From assembly GCA_910578825.1 (NCBI GenBank), contig CAJTSB010000026.1, positions 1 to 35,176 of the forward strand: a stretch of 35,176 bases of DNA, in the 5' to 3' direction. The number at the start of each line of letters is the position of its first letter. Position 1 is the stretch's first letter. Shown one piece after another: positions 23,586-32,054 of the stretch. A model generated the notes under the pieces. That model worked only from the letters and a program-made list of their open reading frames with translations. It was not told the origin of the DNA and ran no database searches. Made by a program: the position numbers and the translations under genes. The stretch is from an uncultured Lachnospiraceae bacterium. GTDB taxonomy: Bacteria; Bacillota; Clostridia; Lachnospirales; Lachnospiraceae.

Positions 23586-25352
23586 ATGGTTCGCAATAAA
23601 ACGTTTAATCGCAGGAAGATACTGATCATTTTCGTGGTGGTATCTCTGGTGCTTGTGATGCTTGTCGGAAGGTTGGTCTATCTGATGGTGTTTTGTTCCG
23701 AATATTACGGAAAGAAAGCGGAAGACTTGCATGAGCGGGAACGGGATATCAAGGCGGCGCGCGGTAAGATTATTGACGCCACCGGAACAGTGCTCGCGAC
23801 CAATCGCACGGTCTGTACGATTTCCGTGATTCACAGTCAGCTTGAGGATCCCGAGAAGGTGATCGAGGTTTTGAGCCGCGAGCTTGGCATGGAAGAGAGT
23901 ACAGTCCGAAAGCGCGTGGAAAAAGTGAGTTCCATTGAACGCGTGAAATCCAATGTGGACAAAGAATCCGGAGACAGAATCCGCAATTACGGGCTCGCCG
24001 GAGTAAAAGTAGACGAGGACTATAAGCGTTATTACCCTTATGATACGCTGGCATCCAAAGTTTTGGGCTTTACAGGAGGCGATAATCAGGGTATCATTGG
24101 ACTGGAAGTTAAGTATGAAGACTACTTAAAGGGCACAAATGGGAAAATTCTGACACTGACGGACGCCCGCGGCGTGGAAATTGAAAATGCCGGGGAACGC
24201 AGGCAGGAGCCGGTAGACGGCAATAACCTTCATATCAGCTTGGATTATAATATCCAATTGTACTGCGAACAGGCGGCAAAAAAGGCGATGGAGGCAAAAT
24301 CAGCAGACAGTGTATCCATCATCGTCATGAATCCCCAAAATGGAGAGATTATGGCGATGGTAAATGTGCCAGAGTTTCATTTAAACGAACCGTTTACGCT
24401 GGTATCGCCGGGTGACGGCACAGTGACAGAGAAAAAGGACGCCACGCAGGAACAGCTGAATGGAATGTGGCGCAACCAGTGTATCAGCGATACTTATGAG
24501 CCAGGTTCGGTATTTAAGATTATCACGACTTCCGCTGCATTTGAAGAGGGAGTTGTGTCGCTGAATGATAATTTTTTCTGTCCGGGCTACAAATTGGTGG
24601 AGGATCGGAGAATCCACTGCCATAAACGTGTAGGTCATGGTGCAGAGACATTTACCGAGGGAATTAAAAATTCCTGCAATCCGGTATTTATTGAGTTGGG
24701 AATGCGTCTGGGAACAGACAATTTCTATAAATATTTTAAACAATTCGGGTTATTGGAGCACACCAATATTGACCTTCCGGGTGAGGCGGCAACCATTATG
24801 CACGACAAGAAGAATGTCGGGCCGGTGGAACTTGCTACCATTTCTTTTGGACAGTCTTTTCAGGTAACGCCGATTCAGCTCGTAACGACAGTGTCCTCGC
24901 TTGTAAATGGGGGAAACAGGATTACGCCGCATTTTGGGGTTTCGGTTAAGAACGACCAGGGACAGCTGGTGAAGAAACTGAAATATGATGTGAGAGAAGG
25001 CGTCGTCAGCAGCGAGACTTCGCAGGTGCTGCGCAGCGTACTGGAAAAAGTGGTGTCTGAGGGAAGTGGAAAAAATGCAAAGATTGAAGGTTTTTCCATT
25101 GGAGGCAAGACTGCAACTTCACAGACGCTCCCGCGAAGTGCAAACAAATATATCTCATCTTTTTTGGGATTTGCACCTGCGGATCATCCACAGGTATTGG
25201 CGCTCTGCATTATCAATGACCCACAGGGAGTCTACTATGGTGGAACCATTGCGGCTCCGGTTGTAAAAGAGATTTTCGCGAATATTCTGCCTTATCTCGG
25301 CGTTGAAAAACAGCCGGTGGCAGAAGAAGATGACAAAGAGCAAGAGAACTGA
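23586..25352 (+). CDS. Class B penicillin-binding protein (SpoVD/FtsI family) with KTA in place of KTG
   Basis: Second class B transpeptidase, 588 residues, same architecture as its neighbour: membrane helix about 11-34, dimerisation domain about 50-220, transpeptidase domain about 240-575. The motifs are SVFK (catalytic Ser308) and SCN (363-365). The third motif reads Lys508-Thr509-Ala510 where the family has KTG. No PASTA domain is present. In Bacillus the gene at this place is spoVD, needed for the spore cortex, so a sporulation role is plausible but not shown. The two PBPs are clearly paralogous but not a recent duplication. Translation start is occluded by a hairpin (see separate entry). 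Confidence 0.9.
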   Translation: MVRNKTFNRRKILIIFVVVSLVLVMLVGRLVYLMVFCSEYYGKKAEDLHERERDIKAARGKIIDATGTVLATNRTVCTISVIHSQLEDPEKVIEVLSRELGMEESTVRKRVEKVSSIERVKSNVDKESGDRIRNYGLAGVKVDEDYKRYYPYDTLASKVLGFTGGDNQGIIGLEVKYEDYLKGTNGKILTLTDARGVEIENAGERRQEPVDGNNLHISLDYNIQLYCEQAAKKAMEAKSADSVSIIVMNPQNGEIMAMVNVPEFHLNEPFTLVSPGDGTVTEKKDATQEQLNGMWRNQCISDTYEPGSVFKIITTSAAFEEGVVSLNDNFFCPGYKLVEDRRIHCHKRVGHGAETFTEGIKNSCNPVFIELGMRLGTDNFYKYFKQFGLLEHTNIDLPGEAATIMHDKKNVGPVELATISFGQSFQVTPIQLVTTVSSLVNGGNRITPHFGVSVKNDQGQLVKKLKYDVREGVVSSETSQVLRSVLEKVVSEGSGKNAKIEGFSIGGKTATSQTLPRSANKYISSFLGFAPADHPQVLALCIINDPQGVYYGGTIAAPVVKEIFANILPYLGVEKQPVAEEDDKEQEN

Positions 25353-25398
25353 TAAGCACGGGGCATAAGCGCCGTAGAGACAAAGAGGAGTAAAGAAA

Positions 25399-26364
25399 AT
25401 GGCACAGACAGTGATAATTCCGGTATTGATTTCATTCGCAATTACAGCAGTTTTAGGTCCGGTGGTAATACCGGTTTTGAGGAAAATGAAAATCGGTCAG
25501 ACGGAGCGTGAAGAACTGAAATCACATCAAAGCAAGCAGGGAACGCCTACTATGGGCGGATTGATGATACTTGCAGGGATTATTCTGACAGCCGTCATTT
25601 ACATGAAGGATTATCCTCGGATTATGCCTGTGTTATTTGTGACAGTCGGATTTGGAATTATCGGGTTTTTGGATGATTATTTAAAAGTTGTCCTGCGCCG
25701 TTCGGATGGTCTTTTGCCCTGGCAGAAGATGCTTGGGCAGATTCTTGTCACAGGCGTGTTCAGTTTTTATATGTATTTTTATACGGAAGGCGCAGACAAG
25801 GCATTGATTCCATTTACCGGAGGATTTGAAGGAGGGTATTACCTGAATCTGGGCTGGCTGGCAATTCCGGTTATGTTTCTGGCAATTCTGGGAACCGTAA
25901 ACGGCGCCAATTTTACGGATGGCCTGGATGGTCTTGCATCCAGCGTTACGGTGTTGATTGCAACGTTTTTCTCTGTAGTTGCTATCGGTACAAACAGCGG
26001 CATTGAGCCGATCACCTGTGCGGTTGTGGGCGCTTTGTTAGGATTTTTGCTGTTCAATGTGCATCCGGCGAGCGTGTTCATGGGAGATACCGGTTCACTG
26101 GCGCTCGGCGGTTTTGTGGCAGCCACGGCGTATGTATTACAGATGCCGATTTTTATATTGATTGTGGCGATGATTTACTGGATAGAGCTTTTATCTGTTA
26201 TGATTCAGGTGACTTATTATAAGAAGACCGGCGGCAAGCGTGTGTTCCGTATGGCGCCCATTCATCATCATTTTGAGCTGGGCGGCTGGTCTGAGACCAA
26301 GGTAGTGGCGGTATTTTCCATTATCACGGCAATCTTATGTTTAGTCGGACTGCTGGCCTTATAA
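25399..26364 (+). CDS. mraY: Phospho-N-acetylmuramoyl-pentapeptide-transferase
   Basis: Integral membrane enzyme that transfers phospho-MurNAc-pentapeptide from UDP to undecaprenyl phosphate, making lipid I. The 321 residues contain about ten membrane helices and the family blocks KQGTPTMGG, GFLDDYLKV (catalytic Asp pair), GANFTDGLDGLASS, HPASVFMGDTGSLALGG and RMAPIHHHFELGGW. A GAGGAG site precedes the ATG, 46 bases after the PBP gene. The gene murE, which lies before mraY in many Firmicutes, is absent here. Confidence 0.98.
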   Translation: MAQTVIIPVLISFAITAVLGPVVIPVLRKMKIGQTEREELKSHQSKQGTPTMGGLMILAGIILTAVIYMKDYPRIMPVLFVTVGFGIIGFLDDYLKVVLRRSDGLLPWQKMLGQILVTGVFSFYMYFYTEGADKALIPFTGGFEGGYYLNLGWLAIPVMFLAILGTVNGANFTDGLDGLASSVTVLIATFFSVVAIGTNSGIEPITCAVVGALLGFLLFNVHPASVFMGDTGSLALGGFVAATAYVLQMPIFILIVAMIYWIELLSVMIQVTYYKKTGGKRVFRMAPIHHHFELGGWSETKVVAVFSIITAILCLVGLLAL

Positions 26365-26383
26365 AAAACAGGAGAATATATCA

Positions 26384-27760
26384 ATGAAAAAGACAGTACA
26401 GTTAAAAGGAAAAAATTTCCTCGTTTATGGGGCGGGAATCAGCGGAATTGCAGCTGTTGGACTTTTAGTACGACAGGGATTTTCAGTCGTTCTCTGCGAT
26501 GGAAATGAGAATCAGAAACAAGAGGAAATCCGTGCAAAAAGCAAGGAGCTGGAAAAGGTAAGAATTATCCTTGGGAATCTGTCGGAGGAAGTGATAAGGG
26601 ATTGTGATATCGCAGTGTTAAGCCCAGGCGTCCCCACAGACATTGAAGTGGTAGAGAGGATGCGCAGTGCGGGACTGGAAATCTGGGGTGAAATTGAGCT
26701 TGCAAGTGTATTTGAACAGGGAAATGTTCTTGCAGTGACAGGTACCAACGGCAAGACCACGACGACTTCCCTGTTGGGGGCCATTATGGAGCATGTCTTC
26801 CCTAAGGTAAAAGTTGTGGGAAATATCGGGATACCTTATACCAGTGTCGTAGAAGATACGGATGAATCATCCGTGACAGTGGCGGAAATCAGCAGTTTCC
26901 AGTTGGAGACGGTACATACCTTCCGTCCGAGGGTTTCAGCGATTTTAAATATTACGCCTGACCATCTGAACCGTCATCATACGATGGAGAATTACCAGCA
27001 GGCGAAAATGCGGATTGCCATGAACCAGGACAGGGATGAGACCTGTATTCTGAATTATGAAGATCCGGTTCTGCGTGCGTTTGCAGGACAGACAAAGGCC
27101 CGGGTCGTATTTTTCAGCAGTGCGCAAAAGCTGGAAGAAGGCATATACCTGAAAGGGGAAGAAATTGTCTGGGCCCAGGATGGAGTGGAGACGGTTGTGT
27201 GTGGCACGACGCAGTTGCAGCTGATTGGACGGCACAATTATGAAAATGTGATGGCAGCCGCAGCTATGGCAATCTGCTATGGCGTTCCCATAGAGAAGAT
27301 AAGAGAAGTTCTGGTTCGCTTTACGGGAGTTGCGCACAGGATTGAATATGTGGTAACGAAACGGGGCGTCCGGTTTTACAATGATTCCAAGGGAACAAAC
27401 CCGGATGCGGCGATTCAGGCAATCCGTGCAATGAAATGGCCGACGTTGCTGATCGGAGGCGGATACGACAAGGATTCCAGTTATGAGGAATGGATTGAGG
27501 CTTTTGATGGAAAGGTAAAGAAATTTGTTCTTTTGGGAGCCACCAGAGAGAAAATAAGGGATACGGCAATTCGGCTGGGATATCCGCAGGAGGATATCGT
27601 ATTGGTGGAAAGCCTCAGGGAGGCAGTCGATATTTGTTATGACAATGCGGTGAGCGGAGATGCAGTGCTGCTTTCTCCGGCCTGTGCGAGCTGGGGAATG
27701 TTTGACAATTATGAGCAGCGTGGAGATATGTTCAAAGAAATGGTGAGGGAATTGAATTAA
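26384..27760 (+). CDS. murD: UDP-N-acetylmuramoylalanine--D-glutamate ligase
   Basis: Cytoplasmic ATP-dependent ligase that adds D-glutamate to UDP-MurNAc-L-Ala. The 458-residue chain starts with a Rossmann-like domain (VYGAGISGIAAVGLL), has the P-loop GTNGKT at 120-125, then EISSFQLE, NITPDHLNRH, GRHNYENVMAA, HRIEYV, YNDSKGTNPDA and LSPACASWGMFDNYEQRGD. All catalytic landmarks are present. It starts 19 bases after mraY behind AGGAG. Confidence 0.98.
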   Translation: MKKTVQLKGKNFLVYGAGISGIAAVGLLVRQGFSVVLCDGNENQKQEEIRAKSKELEKVRIILGNLSEEVIRDCDIAVLSPGVPTDIEVVERMRSAGLEIWGEIELASVFEQGNVLAVTGTNGKTTTTSLLGAIMEHVFPKVKVVGNIGIPYTSVVEDTDESSVTVAEISSFQLETVHTFRPRVSAILNITPDHLNRHHTMENYQQAKMRIAMNQDRDETCILNYEDPVLRAFAGQTKARVVFFSSAQKLEEGIYLKGEEIVWAQDGVETVVCGTTQLQLIGRHNYENVMAAAAMAICYGVPIEKIREVLVRFTGVAHRIEYVVTKRGVRFYNDSKGTNPDAAIQAIRAMKWPTLLIGGGYDKDSSYEEWIEAFDGKVKKFVLLGATREKIRDTAIRLGYPQEDIVLVESLREAVDICYDNAVSGDAVLLSPACASWGMFDNYEQRGDMFKEMVRELN

Positions 27761-27790
27761 AAGGATTGTAATTAATATAGGGGTGCTGGT

Positions 27791-28906
27791 ATGGACAGAG
27801 TGCAGAAGACCGACCAAAGACAAAGGAGTATGCGGTACTTTGACTACAGCCTGTTATTGATTGTCTGTTTTTTAGTCTGTTTTGGGCTGATCATGCTTTA
27901 CAGTACGAGTTCCTATAATGGGCAGGTCAAATTTGCAGATGGCGCTTACTATTTGAAAAAGCAGTTGCTTGCAGATGTACTCGGGATTGCCGTTATGGCA
28001 ATGATTGCGAAGATTGACTATCGCGTCTGGAAAAGGTTCTGGTTCCTGGCGTATGTGGCGGCGTTTGGGCTTTGTACGCTGGTATTGTTTGTGGGACAGG
28101 AATTGAACGGCGCAAAACGCTGGCTGAAAATAGGACCTTTGAGTTTTCAGCCCTCGGAGATGGCGAAGGTGGCGATTATCATATTTCTGGCGACGATCAT
28201 CAGCCGGATGCCGAAACAGATGGGGAAGTTTACCGCACTGATAAAGGTCATGCTTCTTGTCATGCCAATGGTTGTGATTGTAGCATCAGAAAACTTAAGT
28301 ACGGCGATTATTATATTGGGAATTGCAATCTGCCTTGTATTTGTGGCAAGCCCCAAATATATGCAGTTTGTGGTGATGGGAGGAGTGGTAATCGCTTTTG
28401 GCGCGGCATTCATCATGCTTGAGTCTTACCGTGCCGAGCGTTTGAAAATCTGGTTGGAGCCGGAGAAGTATGAAAAAGGGTACCAGACGTTACAGGGTCT
28501 GTATGCGATTGGCTCCGGCAGCCTGTTTGGTAAGGGAATGGGCGAGAGTATGCAGAAACTGGGATTTGTTCCGGAGGCACAGAATGATATGATCTATTCC
28601 ATCATCTGTGAGGAACTTGGCCTGTTTGGAGCGGTATGCGTCATCGTGCTGTTTCTGATACTGATTTGGCGTTTCATGGTGATTGCAAACAATGCGCAGG
28701 ATTTGTACGGAGCGTTGATTGTGACCGGAGTTCTGGCGCATATTGCCATACAGGTGATATTAAATATTGCGGTGGTGACAAATACCATACCGAATACAGG
28801 AATTTCCCTGCCGTTTATCAGTTACGGAGGCACGTCAGTCGCGTTTCTGCTGGCAGAAATCGGTCTGGCGTTAAGCGTATCAAAGGGAATACGGCTGGAG
28901 GAATAA
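27791..28906 (+). CDS. ftsW: SEDS glycosyltransferase FtsW/SpoVE
   Basis: Polytopic SEDS-family peptidoglycan polymerase that works with a class B PBP at the septum. The 371 residues hold about ten membrane helices and the family markers NGAKRWLKIGPLSFQPSE, the loop GSGSLFGKGMGES, QNDMIYSIICEELG (conserved acidic residue) and PFISYGGTS. It has two class B PBP candidates in the same operon. In Bacillus the gene here is spoVE, a sporulation paralogue; which of the two roles applies cannot be read from sequence alone. The start follows a weak AGGGGTG site. Confidence 0.92.
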   Translation: MDRVQKTDQRQRSMRYFDYSLLLIVCFLVCFGLIMLYSTSSYNGQVKFADGAYYLKKQLLADVLGIAVMAMIAKIDYRVWKRFWFLAYVAAFGLCTLVLFVGQELNGAKRWLKIGPLSFQPSEMAKVAIIIFLATIISRMPKQMGKFTALIKVMLLVMPMVVIVASENLSTAIIILGIAICLVFVASPKYMQFVVMGGVVIAFGAAFIMLESYRAERLKIWLEPEKYEKGYQTLQGLYAIGSGSLFGKGMGESMQKLGFVPEAQNDMIYSIICEELGLFGAVCVIVLFLILIWRFMVIANNAQDLYGALIVTGVLAHIAIQVILNIAVVTNTIPNTGISLPFISYGGTSVAFLLAEIGLALSVSKGIRLEE

Positions 28907-28908
28907 GA

Positions 28909-29658
28909 ATGGAAAAAGAAAGAAGAAGGCGGAAACAAAAATGGAAATTGGCAGGAACATGTTTTTTATTGTTCCTGCTGGTTCTGGCGGCAGGCGCGTT
29001 GGTTGCGCTGAAATTATTTACGGTGGAAACGGTTGTGGTGACAGGAAGCGAGCTATATTCAGATGAGGCTATTGAGGACTGGCTTTTGGATGACGAATAT
29101 TCCTGGAACAGCCTGTATGTGTTTTTTAAATATAAATTTGAGGAGCCGAGGGAGCTGGCGTTTGTAGATTCTGCGGATATTCGTCTGGAACCTCCACATA
29201 CGCTGAAGATTACCGTGCAGGAAAAGGAACTGATGGGTCGCATTTACATTTCTTCGATGGGGCAGAATGCCTATTTTGACAAAGAAGGCATGGTTGTGGA
29301 AATGTCGTCGGAGGAGATTCAGGGCGTACCAAAGATTACGGGTATGGATGTGGAGCAGATCGTGTTGGGCGAAAAGCTGCCCATCAGGGGAAACAGCGTA
29401 TTGAAGAACCTGCTGTCACTTACACAGGTGCTGAAGAAATATGAACTGGCGCCTAAGAGCATCCGATATGGCGTGGAGGGAAGTTACACGCTGAAGTATG
29501 GTAAAATATCCGTTTTGCTGGGACAAGCAGAGGATTTTAATGAAAAAGTGTCGAGGCTGTCAAAAATCCTGCCGAAACTGGAGGGGAAGAAGGGCACGCT
29601 GCATTTGGAAAGCTGGTCGGAAAACACCACGGATATTACGTTTGAACAGTCCGGATAA
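28909..29658 (+). CDS. ftsQ: Cell division protein FtsQ/DivIB-type (POTRA domain)
   Basis: Bitopic division protein of 249 residues: a strongly basic N-terminus (MEKERRRRKQKWK), one membrane helix (about 15-37), then a POTRA domain beginning VETVVVTGSELYSDEAI, and a beta-rich FtsQ domain that includes AYFDKEGMVVEM and KITGMD. It stabilises the FtsL-FtsB(DivIC) complex. The ATG at 28909 lies two bases after the ftsW stop and follows GGAGG; an open frame continues upstream into ftsW but there it is only a shadow of that gene. Confidence 0.88.
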   Translation: MEKERRRRKQKWKLAGTCFLLFLLVLAAGALVALKLFTVETVVVTGSELYSDEAIEDWLLDDEYSWNSLYVFFKYKFEEPRELAFVDSADIRLEPPHTLKITVQEKELMGRIYISSMGQNAYFDKEGMVVEMSSEEIQGVPKITGMDVEQIVLGEKLPIRGNSVLKNLLSLTQVLKKYELAPKSIRYGVEGSYTLKYGKISVLLGQAEDFNEKVSRLSKILPKLEGKKGTLHLESWSENTTDITFEQSG

Positions 29659-29688
29659 GAAAAAAACACAGGAAATTAAAATTTCTTA

Positions 29689-29717
29689 TTGATTAATTGC
29701 TCAAAAAATTATACTAT
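29689..29717 (+). promoter_or_regulatory. Possible ftsZ promoter
   Basis: TTGATT (29689-29694), 17 bases, TACTAT (29712-29717), within an AT-rich gap. This would give ftsZ its own transcript besides the cluster message. The leader of about 85 bases is open in the ftsZ frame but is not conserved FtsZ sequence. Confidence 0.5.
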
Positions 29718-29810
29718 AGTAGAAGAGTTAAAATGTCGGCGAGTATGCCGAAGCATAACAACGATTTGAAGAATAAGAAACTTGGATATAGAATAGAAGG
29801 AGGAAGAACC

Positions 29811-31022
29811 TTGCTTGAAATTATGACGACTGGGATGGAGTCCAGTGCAAAAATCATCGTGATTGGCGTAGGTGGAGCCGGAAATAACGCGGTGAATAGA
29901 ATGATTGAGGAGAATATCGGTGGTGTCGAGTTTATTGGGGTGAACACGGATAAGCAGGCTCTTACCTTGTGTAAGGCACCCACGTTAATTCAGATTGGTG
30001 AGAAACTTACCAAGGGACTGGGTGCAGGCGCGCAGCCTGAGATTGGTGAAAAAGCTGCAGAGGAGAATATTGAAGAACTGACAGCGGCAATCAAGGGTGC
30101 GGATATGGTATTTGTCACATGTGGAATGGGCGGAGGAACAGGAACCGGAGCCGCGCCGGTTGTGGCAAAGCTGGCGAAGGAGATGAATATTTTAACCGTA
30201 GGCGTTGTGACAAAACCGTTTAAATTTGAGGCCAAGGCGCGTATGGTAAATGCTTTGGGCGGCGTGGAGCGTTTGAAAGAGAATGTGGATACATTGATTG
30301 TAATTCCGAATGACAAGCTGCTTGAAATTGTGGACAGGCGTACAACGATGCCGGATGCTCTCAAGAAAGCGGACGAGGTCTTGCAGCAGGCAGTGCAGGG
30401 AATTACGGACTTAATCAATGTTCCGGCATTGATCAATCTGGATTTTGCGGATGTACAGACGGTTATGAAAGACAAGGGACTGGCACATATCGGTATCGGT
30501 CTTGCCAAGGGTGATGATAAGGCAACTGAGGCAGTGAAACTGGCGGTTTCAAGTCCGTTGTTAGAGACTACGATCACAGGCGCGTCCCATGTAATTATCA
30601 ATATTTCAGGAGATATCTCTCTGATGGATGCCAACGATGCGGCAAGCTATGTACAGGATCTGGCGGGAGAGAGCGCGAACATTATCTTCGGTGCGAAGTA
30701 TGATGAGGATATGGCGGATGAGGCGATTATCACGGTAATTGCGACAGGACTTGGGGACAACGCTGCATCGCCGAAGGTGATGCCGAACATGAAGTATTCC
30801 CAGACGCTGCCGACCAGACCGGTTTCCGCGACCCGTGCAACGGCTACTACAAGCAGTACGGCTCGGCCGGCGACTTCTTTTGGCGCCACGACAGCGCCCA
30901 GGACGACGTTGGGAACGACACCGGTTTCCGGTATGGGAATCCAGAGACCGAAGAGACCGGAGAGCAGCGTGCAGGAGCGCGATATCAAGATTCCGGAGTT
31001 TTTGAAGAATACAAGAAAATAA
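29811..31022 (+). CDS. ftsZ: Cell division protein FtsZ, TTG start
   Basis: Tubulin-like GTPase that forms the Z ring. The GTP-binding fold is clear: VGGAGNNAVNRM, GVNTDKQAL, the tubulin signature GGGTGTG at 107-113, NVDTLIVIPNDKL and NLDFADVQTVM. A variable Thr/Ala/Arg-rich linker (about 320-385) leads to the conserved C-terminal peptide DIKIPEFLKN, which binds membrane anchors. The TTG at 29811 is chosen because AGGAGG (29798-29803) lies seven bases before it and the protein then begins MLEIMTT; an ATG four codons later is too far from that site. This gives 403 residues. No ftsA is adjacent. Confidence 0.97.
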   Translation: MLEIMTTGMESSAKIIVIGVGGAGNNAVNRMIEENIGGVEFIGVNTDKQALTLCKAPTLIQIGEKLTKGLGAGAQPEIGEKAAEENIEELTAAIKGADMVFVTCGMGGGTGTGAAPVVAKLAKEMNILTVGVVTKPFKFEAKARMVNALGGVERLKENVDTLIVIPNDKLLEIVDRRTTMPDALKKADEVLQQAVQGITDLINVPALINLDFADVQTVMKDKGLAHIGIGLAKGDDKATEAVKLAVSSPLLETTITGASHVIINISGDISLMDANDAASYVQDLAGESANIIFGAKYDEDMADEAIITVIATGLGDNAASPKVMPNMKYSQTLPTRPVSATRATATTSSTARPATSFGATTAPRTTLGTTPVSGMGIQRPKRPESSVQERDIKIPEFLKNTRK

Positions 31023-31055
31023 TCAGTACATAAATGATATATTACAATGAAGAGG

Positions 31056-31092
31056 CATAGAATCCGGGAAATTCCCAGGTTCTATGTTTTTT
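31056..31092 (+). terminator. Intrinsic terminator after ftsZ
   Basis: CATAGAA (31056-31062) with TTCTATG (31080-31086) and an inner GGGAA/TTCCC stem form a long hairpin followed by six T residues (31087-31092). It separates the division cluster from the spoIIGA-sigE operon. Confidence 0.9.
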
Positions 31093-31189
31093 ATGTTATC
31101 ATACGAACTGGCGCGTGGAGCGATCGGGAAAGGACATCTACAGATAAAGTCGTTTTCTGTAGAAGAATTTTTGGGAAATCGGACAACAG

Positions 31190-31223
31190 TTTGACAAAAA
31201 AATCAGTTCTGCCCTTATATACT
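31190..31223 (+). promoter_or_regulatory. Candidate Spo0A-dependent spoIIG promoter
   Basis: TTGACA (31191-31196) and TATACT (31218-31223) are separated by 21 bp, too long for an ordinary SigA promoter but close to the 22-bp spacing of the Bacillus spoIIG promoter, which needs Spo0A. TTTGACA (31190-31196) is a reverse-strand 0A box (TGTCAAA) overlapping the -35 element. A weaker match, TCGGACA (31179-31185), lies one helical turn upstream, and TGTAGAA lies at 31158-31164. Confidence 0.6.
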
Positions 31224-31256
31224 GTTGCTATAACAGGGATGACAAGGAGGGTGAGC

Positions 31257-32042
31257 GTGGAATATGAACTGTATATTGACGTCTGGTTTCTGACGAATTT
31301 TACCATGGACGCCGTCGCCCTTATGATTGCCGGCAAGATGATGAGGGAGCGCATCCGCATCGGAAGGCTCTTGCTGGGAAGTCTTGCCGGTACTGCGGGT
31401 TCTATGTTTCTTTTCTTTTTTCTGAATGATTACACCTGGTATCAGCTGGGTGTTCATTTTTTGGTAAATCCGGTGATGGTCTGGCTCTGTTATCGCAGCA
31501 GGAAATGGAAACAGTTTCTGGGACAATGGTTTGTTACGTATTTGTCCTGTATTTTGTTGGGAGGAATTCTCACATGGGGAGCTGCAAATTCGGTGCTGGG
31601 GGGAAATCTCTGGCTCTGTCTTGCAGGAGCGTTTCTGTTTCTTTTCCTCGCAGAAAAAATCCTTGGACAGTTTCGAAGGCAGAAAGAGACGATTTACGAG
31701 ATTCTTCTTGTAACCGTTCAGGGGAATCTTCCGGTAAGGGGCTTTTTCGACACGGGAAATCTTCTTATGGATCCGATTGTAGGAAAACCGGTACATATCA
31801 TCAAAAGAGAAATACTCAGTGAACAGATCGAAAAAGGGCTGCTTTCGATACGGCTGATTCCGTTTCATTCTCTGGGAATGGAAGACGGGCTGTTAGAGGC
31901 GGTCACGATTGAAGGCATGTATATTTTAAACGAGGAGCAGCCGCTGTATCTTGAGCGGCCGGTACTCGGCCTGGCAAAAGAAAAATTATTTCAGGACGAC
32001 AGATGCGATATAATTTTAAATGGAAAGAGTATGGATCATTAG
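31257..32042 (+). CDS. spoIIGA: Sigma-E processing peptidase SpoIIGA
   Basis: Membrane aspartic protease that removes the pro-sequence of SigE after a signal from the forespore. The N-terminal half has about five membrane helices, beginning with the family block YIDVWFLTNFTMDAVAL. The C-terminal half is the protease domain with the active-site motif FFDTGN (Asp165). The GTG at 31257 (261 residues) is chosen because AAGGAGG (31244-31250) lies six bases before it and the protein then starts directly at the conserved block. An open frame extends upstream but crosses the terminator and promoter region. It is followed by sigE after 12 bases. Confidence 0.94.
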   Translation: MEYELYIDVWFLTNFTMDAVALMIAGKMMRERIRIGRLLLGSLAGTAGSMFLFFFLNDYTWYQLGVHFLVNPVMVWLCYRSRKWKQFLGQWFVTYLSCILLGGILTWGAANSVLGGNLWLCLAGAFLFLFLAEKILGQFRRQKETIYEILLVTVQGNLPVRGFFDTGNLLMDPIVGKPVHIIKREILSEQIEKGLLSIRLIPFHSLGMEDGLLEAVTIEGMYILNEEQPLYLERPVLGLAKEKLFQDDRCDIILNGKSMDH

Positions 32043-32054
32043 AGGAGGAGGAAT

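Noticed and set aside
26945..27823. Minus-strand ORF of 292 residues
   Set aside because: It is opposite murD and the start of ftsW, both complete; no ribosome-binding site or family match.
28636..28908. Upstream in-frame extension of the ftsQ reading frame
   Set aside because: It overlaps the ftsW coding region in another frame. The ATG at 28909 has a GGAGG site and the usual basic N-terminus.
29697..29810. Upstream in-frame extension of ftsZ
   Set aside because: It overlaps the predicted promoter and is not FtsZ-like; the TTG at 29811 has a well-spaced AGGAGG.
31047..31256. Upstream in-frame extension of spoIIGA
   Set aside because: It crosses the ftsZ terminator and the predicted spoIIG promoter, and lacks SpoIIGA similarity.
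31746..31752. TTCGACA (a Spo0A-box sequence) inside spoIIGA
   Set aside because: It encodes the active-site Phe-Asp-Thr and lies in the middle of a gene, so it is most likely coincidence.
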